From positions 164,688 through 206,791 of the forward strand of contig NZ_MPPI01000007.1 of assembly GCF_001895925.1 (NCBI RefSeq): a DNA stretch of 42,104 bases. The letters run 5' to 3'. The stretch comes from Phormidesmis priestleyi ULC007 (lineage in GTDB: Bacteria > Cyanobacteriota > Cyanobacteriia > Leptolyngbyales > Leptolyngbyaceae). The notes beneath the pieces were generated by a model. That model did no database searches and was not told where the DNA came from. It saw only the letters and a list, made by a program, of their open reading frames with translations. Positions 36,486 through 42,104 of the stretch are shown piece by piece (positions within the stretch are counted from its first letter, which is position 1; each line of letters begins with the position of its first letter). Made by a program: the position numbers and the translations under genes.

Positions 36486-38468
36486 TTGAAACAAGTTTTA
36501 CCCCTACTAGGGCGTTTCTTGATCATCAGCCTCGCCAGCCTTGGAGCTGCAACATTTGCAAATCAGGCAAACCACAAAGAGTATTGGTATCGCACAATTA
36601 CTAATGTTCAGACGGCAGACTTCAATATGCTGTCTCATACGTTGCCGACAAAGTTATCCTTGACTCTCATTAATCGTGACTTGGAGGAGCTACAACGCAC
36701 CTTGGATAGTAACTATGGCTTATTTGGCATGGTGGTGACAGACTGTAAGACCCCGGAGCCAGATTGCCCCAATCAAAAAATCCTCTACTCCTCCGACTCT
36801 CAACGGGAGTGGAAGAAACAACTGAGCCTGGAAAAGTTAGCAGGTTCGCCGTACAGCATTTTAAGAAATCCACCTCCTATCGCTACAGAGTCAGAGTTTT
36901 CCGACGCTCGTGATCGGACTTGGGAGGCAACAGGTAAAACCAATTCAGGTCAAATCATCGGACGAGTTTATTACATGCGGGGCATTCCTCCATCGTTCTG
37001 GGCGGAATATCAACAATGGTTCTCAAAGCTTCCGAATAGCCTATTTTTAGGGAGTGGAGCGCAAAAGTACTACGCATTGACGGTATCGCTGTTTGGGGCT
37101 AGTGGACTGGCAGCGTTTGGCTTCATTGAGTGGCTGCTTTATCGAAAACGAACTGAGAAACGGCAGGCACAGAAAGAAAGGAAACAGCTTCTCAAACAGT
37201 TGGAACAGGTGCGCCAGCAATTACGGGAGCGGTTACGCCAAGTGTCAGCCCTGATCGCGCAGAGAGAAGAGTTTCTGAGTGAGTTGACAGCCTACCAACA
37301 ACAGGAAAAGCAGACCACTCAACAACTGGGACAGATGACTACCCAACTTGAGGATCAGCTTGCTCAACAGAAACAGCTTGCTCAACAGCGGCAAAGTGAA
37401 ATGTTAGAGAAAGCCTTCTCTACACTTCGAGAGGAGAACGAGCAAAATAAGGGAACGATCTCAAACCTCCAGGAACAGATTGCTCAGGCACGAACGCAGG
37501 TGCAAGACGGGAATACGAAAAACGTGGAAGCGCTGCAACAACAGTTAAAAGCCGTCCAGCAGCGAAACCAGGCAGTTCACGCTCAAGGTCGCGAATACAA
37601 AATTATGATTGGGAGGCTACACGGAGAAATCGCTGAAAGTGAACGCAAGCAGCGAGAAACAGAACAACTGGTAGGATTCCTACGCACTCAACTTGAGATA
37701 GTGGAACGACGAGAACAGGACGCTGATCGCAAACGGGAAGAGATGGAGAAGACTATTGACGTTTTAAACCAGGAAAAGGAAGGTGGCAAGCAAGATCTCC
37801 AAGTCTTGGAGAAGCGGATTGAAGAACTGCGTCAGAAAGACGAACTGCGTCAGAAAGACGAACTGCGTCAGAAAGAGGCATTAGATGGTTTGCTCAATGA
37901 CTTCGAGCGTTCTGTTCTAAACTGCTTGCAGGGTAGCCTGAAGTTTCAAACGGAGCGTTGGCGAGTTCATACTCAATTCGATGTCAGTCAGCGTAGAGAA
38001 ATCCGTCAAGTCACCGATTTCATCGTCGTTAGTCAATCCTGTGTTTTTATCATTGAAGCTAAATATTACGTGGGCGAAATCTGGGCTGAGGGAGATGTGA
38101 GGAATATGCCTTGGATTTGCCAGGAAACAAGCAGACGCAAGCCGATAAAAAGCTCAGGGGGTGAGAATCCCTATAAGCAGGTTCTTGGCTACACCGATAA
38201 TATGAGAAGTCGAGTTGGATCAGATAGAGCAGGTGGCAGGATCGGGGTCTATGGAGTTGTTGTTTTCCCAGAGGATGCAGATGTTAGTCGCCTTCAATCC
38301 GAGATTGGTGGCTATTACAGAGTAACCACGTTAGACAGGCTGGTGCAGGTCATTCAAGATATTGAAATTAATTTGTTTAACCAGACGCAACACCAATTCA
38401 GTCTTTTATCTGTAGAGCAGCTTAACGATTTGGTCTGCAAAAAACCTGTCAAACCTATCAAGTCTTAA
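36486..38468 (+). CDS. Membrane-anchored sensor, coiled-coil and NERD nuclease-domain protein
   Basis: 660 aa, TTG start (no in-frame ATG; a TGA lies upstream at 36444). TM1 about 8-26; extracytoplasmic domain about 27-192 with a cysteine pair (VVTDCKTPEPDCPNQK) and a FWAEYQQWFSKLP segment before TM2 (about 195-216); basic stop-transfer RKRTEKRQ; coiled coil about 220-465, including three perfect copies of ELRQKD; NERD domain about 467-600. NERD hallmarks: FERSVLNCL near its start, D511 in VTDFIVV, then E524-A-K526 in IIEAKYY, forming the D...ExK metal site of PD-(D/E)XK nucleases. So an outside signal could be relayed to a cytosolic nuclease. NERD proteins occur in plasmid and defence contexts; the role here is inferred. 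A second nuclease fragment follows in the same frame. Confidence 0.85.
   Translation: MKQVLPLLGRFLIISLASLGAATFANQANHKEYWYRTITNVQTADFNMLSHTLPTKLSLTLINRDLEELQRTLDSNYGLFGMVVTDCKTPEPDCPNQKILYSSDSQREWKKQLSLEKLAGSPYSILRNPPPIATESEFSDARDRTWEATGKTNSGQIIGRVYYMRGIPPSFWAEYQQWFSKLPNSLFLGSGAQKYYALTVSLFGASGLAAFGFIEWLLYRKRTEKRQAQKERKQLLKQLEQVRQQLRERLRQVSALIAQREEFLSELTAYQQQEKQTTQQLGQMTTQLEDQLAQQKQLAQQRQSEMLEKAFSTLREENEQNKGTISNLQEQIAQARTQVQDGNTKNVEALQQQLKAVQQRNQAVHAQGREYKIMIGRLHGEIAESERKQRETEQLVGFLRTQLEIVERREQDADRKREEMEKTIDVLNQEKEGGKQDLQVLEKRIEELRQKDELRQKDELRQKEALDGLLNDFERSVLNCLQGSLKFQTERWRVHTQFDVSQRREIRQVTDFIVVSQSCVFIIEAKYYVGEIWAEGDVRNMPWICQETSRRKPIKSSGGENPYKQVLGYTDNMRSRVGSDRAGGRIGVYGVVVFPEDADVSRLQSEIGGYYRVTTLDRLVQVIQDIEINLFNQTQHQFSLLSVEQLNDLVCKKPVKPIKS
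37824..37877 (+). repeat. Three 18-bp tandem repeats within the coiled coil
   Basis: GAACTGCGTCAGAAAGAC occurs three times head to tail (the last copy ends GAG), encoding ELRQKD repeats. Nearly perfect identity indicates recent slippage. Confidence 0.9.
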
Positions 38469-38690
38469 ACGGAAGCCGACTTCATGATCTTCCATCAGGG
38501 GAAGTGCCTCATTCTCGAAGTGAATGGACAGCATCACCTTGAGGGAGGACAGGCGACGAGGGACTATGTGCGCGATCGGATGTTGCTACGGGCAGGGTTG
38601 CCAACGGTGAGGTTTACGGGGCGAGATTGCTTGGAGCGTCCTAGTGCAGTCGTGGCAGAGTGTTTGTCGATTTTGCAGGGGCGATCGTGA
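38469..38690 (+). pseudogene. C-terminal fragment of a DUF559/Vsr-like endonuclease
   Basis: The frame runs directly on from the TAA stop of the NERD gene, in the same phase. It reads EADFMIF, LILEVNGQHH and RDRMLLRAGLPTVRF, matching the catalytic half of DUF559 (very-short-patch-repair-like) endonucleases, where an Asp and an ExD/N/K-type strand form the active site. The N-terminal half of the family is missing. The first ATG is at 38484, giving only 68 residues. It may be a remnant of a larger nuclease joined to the NERD gene by recombination, or a small independently translated domain. EVN instead of EVD is a slight departure from the usual motif. Confidence 0.6.
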
Positions 38691-38859
38691 GTAGTGTCCT
38701 GCAACGCGGCGACCACCTCTTTAGCACAACAAAGTACATCATCAAGGACGTTAGAAGCGCGATCTCGATCTGTGAACTCAGGGCTATGATGGCAACCAAT
38801 AACGCAACAACTCAGACAAGCTTAATCTCGACCGGAAGACCGGGTACAGGACAAGACGT

Positions 38860-39075
38860 ATGACTGATTTTTTTCGACCCGTCTCTGACCTTGGCGATCG
38901 CTACCAAATCGATCTCTCTGATGTCCATGCCAGGATAAAATTTCTAGGCATGGTTCCTGAAGATCTGAACGGGAAAGCCTTCATTGACGCTAACGAACTT
39001 AAAGTGATGGATGCTCTAGATGCTCATATCAAAGCGGGGAGAGACATCGCCGATTTTGAACAGCGCCAGAGTTGA
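38860..39075 (+). CDS. Small HTH-like protein (tentative)
   Basis: 71 aa. The pattern IDLSDVHARIKFLGMVPE, then NGKAFIDANELKVMDALDAHIKAG and IADF, resembles the N-terminal winged-helix/MerR-like DNA-binding units found on small plasmid and mobile-element proteins of cyanobacteria, where a helix, a Tyr/Phe-ID wing and a leucine-rich helix follow in this order. The ATG overlaps the stop of a preceding 67-codon frame (38660-38863, GTG start) as ATGA. That frame has no recognisable features; its overlap hints it might be translated. A regulator for the nuclease gene upstream is possible but unproven. Confidence 0.5.
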   Translation: MTDFFRPVSDLGDRYQIDLSDVHARIKFLGMVPEDLNGKAFIDANELKVMDALDAHIKAGRDIADFEQRQS

Positions 39076-39294
39076 GCCGATATACGCCTAAATTTAGTGC
39101 AAGAAAGGGTTGAAAAGGGTGCGACCTCTACTTGATACAAAATGCCTATAATCTATATTTGAGAAGGTTTTTGAGTTTCTTCAAAGCAGATATTAAATTT
39201 ACTCATTGACTTCCACAATAAATTATCAAAAACCTCATGGAACAAAGAACCGAGAGTTTCCTTGGGACATCAGATAGAGGTCGCACCCATCTGT

Positions 39295-39318
39295 AGGGAC
39301 GTTACCTGTAACGTCCCT
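39295..39318. repeat. Perfect palindrome AGGGACGTTAC-CT-GTAACGTCCCT
   Basis: 11-bp arms around two bases, 44 bp beyond the ald stop. The short loop and lack of a T run argue against a classical terminator; GGGACGTT palindromes of this kind are dispersed in cyanobacterial genomes. Confidence 0.6.
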
Positions 39319-39361
39319 GACCAGTAGGCAGATCGAGAAGCTTCGATCGTCGCCATCTTTA

Positions 39362-40450
39362 CTAACTAACGAGATCAGCAAACACCTCTTGTACGGCTGG
39401 GTGAACCAACTGATGATTCTGCACATTTAAGCCGTTTGCTAACGCAGCATCTTTATCCAACGCTTCTAAACCATGATTTGCTAATTTCAACACATAGGGA
39501 AGGGTGCTGTTGTTAAGTGCCTGAGTTGCCGTCCAAGGAACCGCTCCGGGCATATTGGGCACGCCGTAATGCACAACCCCCGCTTCAACGTAAGTCGGTT
39601 GAGTGTGAGAAGTCGGTCTAACCGTTTCGATGCAGCCGCCCTGATCGACTGCCACATCGACAATCACTGAGCCGGGTCGCATTTGACCGACTAGTTGACG
39701 AGAGACGATCGTAGGTGCTTTCCTTCCGGGCACTAGCACCGCTCCAATCAAAAGGTCAGCGTCAGGAACCGCTGCCTCGACTTGGCTAAAACTGCTGTAG
39801 AGCAGCTCAACTCTAGAGCCGAATAAGGTTTCTAGATAAGACAGACGATCGACGTTGACATCCAACATCGTCACTTGGGCACCCATGCCGATCGCCATTC
39901 GCGCCGCTTCAGTTCCGACCACACCGCCGCCGAGAATCACGACTTTCCCAGGTTTGACTCCGGGCACTCCGCCCAAAAGAACGCCACGTCCTCCCTGCGG
40001 CCGTTCTAGAAATCGTGACCCAAACTGCACCGATAACCGTCCGGCGATGATGCTCATCGGCGTAAGTAAAGGCAGGCGACGATCGAGAAGTTCTACGGTT
40101 TCGTAGGCGATCGCGCTCACACCAGAATCGATCAGATGCTCAGTCAGCAGACGATTTGCCGCCAAGTGAAAATAGGTGAAGAGAATCTGTCCCTTCTGTA
40201 AATATTGATATTCACTAACTAGCGGCTCTTTGACCTTAAGCACTAACTCCCGGTTCCAGACTTGTGAAGGACTACTGACAATATCAGCACCCGCTTGGAT
40301 ATAATCAGCATCCGTAAAGCCTGATCCCGCGCCAGCCTGGGTTTCTACAAATACCGCGTGACTGCTCTCTGACAAAACCCGTACACTGCTAGGACTTAAC
40401 CCCACCCGAAATTCCTGATCTTTTGTTTCTTTGGGAACTCCGATTTCCAT
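39362..40450 (-). CDS. ald: Alanine dehydrogenase
   Basis: 362 aa from the ATG at 40450, which has GAGGTG just upstream (a GTG two codons earlier is the alternative). Interconverts L-alanine and pyruvate plus ammonia with NAD. N-terminal MEIGVPKETKDQEFRVGLSP, catalytic LKVKEPL (Lys) and FTYFHLAANRLL (His), Rossmann GGGVVGTEAARMAIGMGAQV, and the C-terminal PNMPGAVPWTATQALNN are all as in the family. It may supply or remove ammonium. It is divergent from the HLIP gene. No clear NtcA box is seen immediately upstream. Confidence 0.97.
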   Translation of the reverse strand: MEIGVPKETKDQEFRVGLSPSSVRVLSESSHAVFVETQAGAGSGFTDADYIQAGADIVSSPSQVWNRELVLKVKEPLVSEYQYLQKGQILFTYFHLAANRLLTEHLIDSGVSAIAYETVELLDRRLPLLTPMSIIAGRLSVQFGSRFLERPQGGRGVLLGGVPGVKPGKVVILGGGVVGTEAARMAIGMGAQVTMLDVNVDRLSYLETLFGSRVELLYSSFSQVEAAVPDADLLIGAVLVPGRKAPTIVSRQLVGQMRPGSVIVDVAVDQGGCIETVRPTSHTQPTYVEAGVVHYGVPNMPGAVPWTATQALNNSTLPYVLKLANHGLEALDKDAALANGLNVQNHQLVHPAVQEVFADLVS

Positions 40451-40553
40451 CTTCACCTCGTTATGCTCACCTCTGCTCTAGCTTAAACCTGCTGAGCGTT
40501 TGTAGTTGTTATCCGTGAGGCGGAATCTCTGTGCAAAATGTCTTAAATCTGTC

Positions 40554-40585
40554 TACAATAGGATGCGAAGGTAAAGAAATGTGAA
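40554..40585 (+). promoter_or_regulatory. HLIP promoter with HLR1-like (RpaB) site
   Basis: A -10 candidate TACAAT (40554-40559) is followed at 40568-40585 by AAGGTAAA-GA-AATGTGAA, matching the reverse complement of the HLR1 direct repeat (WWTGTAAM-NN-WWTGTAAM) at 14 of 16 positions. It lies just past the predicted start point, a place from which RpaB would repress in low light. Confidence 0.4.
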
Positions 40586-40667
40586 GTAGCCGATCGGGGT
40601 TCTAGCGTTCTCTACTCTTCAAAAAGATTCAGTTGTTGATTTATTAAAGGCGCGAGGTTAACAAGCA

Positions 40668-40838
40668 ATGACTTCTAGTCAACCGACAACGGCTCCTAAA
40701 TTAAGCGAACCTAAGTTCGGCTTTAATGATTATGCAGAGCGCCTCAACGGTCGAGCAGCTATGATTGGCTTTGTCGCAGCGTTGATTGTTGAATATGTAA
40801 CGGGTCAAGGCGTGCTGTCTTGGTTGGGTTTGATGTAG
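40668..40838 (+). CDS. High-light-inducible protein (HLIP/SCP, one-helix)
   Basis: 56 aa. After a short polar N-terminus comes FGFNDYAERLNGRAAMIGFV, the chlorophyll-binding helix of the CAB/ELIP/HLIP superfamily with the E-x-x-N-G-R motif, continuing through EYVTGQGVLSWLGL to the stop. Such proteins bind chlorophyll and carotenoids and protect photosystem II assembly intermediates under high light. GAGG is 11 bases before the ATG. It is divergent from ald. Its upstream region has an HLR1-like site. Which Hli paralogue it is cannot be told from this. Confidence 0.95.
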   Translation: MTSSQPTTAPKLSEPKFGFNDYAERLNGRAAMIGFVAALIVEYVTGQGVLSWLGLM

Positions 40839-40960
40839 CTTCAGTTCTGAGTATAAGATTTAGTTAACAGGGCAGATGAAAGTCTGTCCTTTGTTATAGT
40901 TGAACGATCTGCCTGAGTCAGTGTACTGATGTCTGTAATTTTGCTTATAATCGTCGCAAC

Positions 40961-40991
40961 TTAAGTTATTTAATCCACGCTCCTAAGTTAA
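40961..40991. repeat. Short intergenic repeat, copy D
   Basis: TTATTTAATCCACGCTCCTAAGTTA, differing from copy C (22104-22130) at two positions. Lies between the HLIP gene and the small membrane protein gene. Confidence 0.55.
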
Positions 40992-41073
40992 AAAGCTACA
41001 GAAGTTGAGAAGCCATACCGTTGACAAGTAAGTAGCTTTAAAATAAAAAGTAACTGCAATAGAGCCAAATTTT

Positions 41074-41370
41074 ATGAGTATTGTCTGGTCACGAATGTTC
41101 AGAACCGTCTATCGGAAGGAACCAATCACCGGATTTGTGCTGATTGCAGGTGCCGTAGATGTCGCGATCGGAGGCATCGATGGCAGCACCTCACTGGTGA
41201 TTTTTGGTCTGAGCGCAGTCGGAGTGGCGATCGCGCTCAGACTATGGCAATCTCAAAAACGCTCACCCGACGTGCAAGAACGGAGGGCAATTTATGCGCT
41301 TCCGCCCTCGTCTTCTCGCCCTTCCCTGCCGATGCTCTCAATGGCCAAAAAAAATCCGCCTCAGAATTAG
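41074..41370 (+). CDS. Small membrane protein of unknown function
   Basis: 98 aa. A short basic N-terminus (WSRMFRTVYRKEP), then two hydrophobic segments about 20-36 (ITGFVLIAGAVDVAIGG) and 41-58 (LVIFGLSAVGVAIALRL), and a polar, Ser/Pro-rich tail. The codon pattern (HIP1 sites inside) and the clear membrane topology favour a real gene. There is no conserved motif I recognise, and the operon context is not informative. The ATG lacks a strong ribosome site. Confidence 0.6.
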   Translation: MSIVWSRMFRTVYRKEPITGFVLIAGAVDVAIGGIDGSTSLVIFGLSAVGVAIALRLWQSQKRSPDVQERRAIYALPPSSSRPSLPMLSMAKKNPPQN

Positions 41371-41449
41371 CCGCTTTAGTGTCTTGATGCTATGAACGTT
41401 TTGACTCTGACGGTCGCGGGTGGGCATCATTGTGCGGCAATCAACGGGT

Positions 41450-41616
41450 CTACACTATCTCACTTTCAGATTTGCGACCTAGCACATACAAAGTGGTAAG
41501 ATCATCCCCGATTTCTTCTTGGGTTTGAAGTGCTTCCAGTTCTGCTTCAAAGTCTGCTTTGATTTCTGCTAGCTGCGCTGACGAAAATTCAGATAAATCA
41601 ACGTGAGTTCGATGGC
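41450..41616 (-). pseudogene. 3' remnant of an acidic helical protein beside the IS
   Basis: Reads SAQLAEIKADFEAELEALQ then EEIGDDLTTLYVLGRKSES to a stop at 41450. The frame continues upstream only into the transposase 3' region in another phase, and no start codon precedes the conserved-looking part. Probably the end of a gene cut by the insertion. Family not recognised. Confidence 0.4.
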
Positions 41617-42104
41617 CTAAAAGATGGCAGGCGGCAGAGGAGGCAACCCTTTGGGTTTGAGATCTAAGGATGGCAACTTGGGCTGATAAGTGGAAGCGAT
41701 CAGTCCTGCTGCTAAGTTGACTAGAAAATTTCAGCAACTGCGATGCCGGGAATGCTCGATCTGACCAACGTTCTTCAGTGGAGCGTTGACCGATTCCATC
41801 AGCGCCCGCTGGCGAAGCAAGATCTTATCCATCAATTTGACCAAGCGCTGCTTCATAGTCTTTTTGGATTGGGTGACTAGTTGGAAACCGCGAACCCTGC
41901 GGGTAGCGAAGCTTGCGTAGAGTTCTTCAAACAATTTTTGGCTAATGTAGCCGCGATCTCCCAAGAGTTGTGCAATTAAGTCTTGGGTCATCTCAGGCAC
42001 AGGTTGGCGGTGTTCGGTATGGGCGTGAGTGAGTTTGAACGCCAAGCGTTCTCCTTGATCGTTGATGATCAGATGCAGTTTGAAGCCAAACTTCCACCCA
42101 GTTG
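41617..42104 (-). pseudogene. IS982-type transposase, 3' part with an internal stop
   Basis: Open to the window end, so the 5' part lies outside. GFKLHLIINDQGE, the Asp-containing GDRGYIS, LMDKILLRQRALMESVN and the family-typical IEHSRHRS identify an IS982-group DDE transposase. After HRSC an in-frame TGA (41731-41733) interrupts; beyond it the same frame reads NFLVNLAAGLIASTYQPKLP, the normal C-terminus of the family, to a TAG at 41617. A TGG-to-TGA change would explain it. The protein may still be nearly full length, but the element looks decaying. The inverted repeat end could not be located. Confidence 0.8.

Overview
The window looks like a chromosomal segment of a cyanobacterium, most likely a filamentous or Leptolyngbya-like one. 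The evidence is photosynthetic gene content (phycobilisome-linked ferredoxin-NADP reductase, phosphoribulokinase, NdhB, a high-light-inducible protein, lumenal pentapeptide proteins), very frequent GCGATCGC (HIP1) octamers, a CAAD membrane-anchor domain spliced into valyl-tRNA synthetase, and dispersed cyanobacterial-type palindromic repeats. The genus is an inference; no rRNA is present.

Layout. 1-6.5 kb: 3' part of smc, a PRC-barrel protein, surE and pfkA on the minus strand, then era. 6.7-9.4 kb: divergent petH and prk around a 435-bp regulatory region holding an NtcA-type box. 9.6-14.1 kb: an unfamiliar RPI-repeat protein, valS with CAAD insert, and a coiled-coil protein. 14.1-18.7 kb: an ABC1/UbiB kinase and recN around a 157-bp MITE-like palindrome. 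19.2-21.9 kb: a CyaB1-type GAF-GAF-PAS adenylate cyclase. 22-26 kb: a second palindromic element, a cytosolic pentapeptide protein behind an RBS-masking hairpin, and a pair of M16 peptidases (one active, one with a dead zinc site). 26.3-29.7 kb, minus strand: a tight cluster of a CbiG-like gene, two lumenal pentapeptide paralogues, purK, then a 187-nt structured RNA that I read as 6S RNA with its own terminator. 29.9-36 kb: TPR lipoprotein, ndhB, topA. 36-39.1 kb: the accessory part, with a membrane-anchored sensor/coiled-coil/NERD-nuclease protein, a same-frame fragment of a second restriction-like nuclease, and a small HTH-like gene. 39.4-42.1 kb: alanine dehydrogenase, a HLIP too short for routine ORF calling, a small membrane protein, and the 3' end of a decaying IS982-type transposase beside a broken gene.

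Most of the window is core metabolism and chromosome maintenance (smc, recN, topA, era, valS). Carbon and redox genes (petH, prk, pfkA, ndhB, ald, HLIP) carry candidate NtcA and HLR1 sites. The best candidate for something undescribed is the 36.5-39.1 kb nuclease region: a two-membrane-segment extracytoplasmic sensor wired through about 250 residues of coiled coil to a NERD domain with an intact D/E-x-K site. Its defence role is inference only. The 6S RNA, the structured 122-nt element at 36.13 kb and four copies of a short intergenic repeat are the other non-coding points of note.
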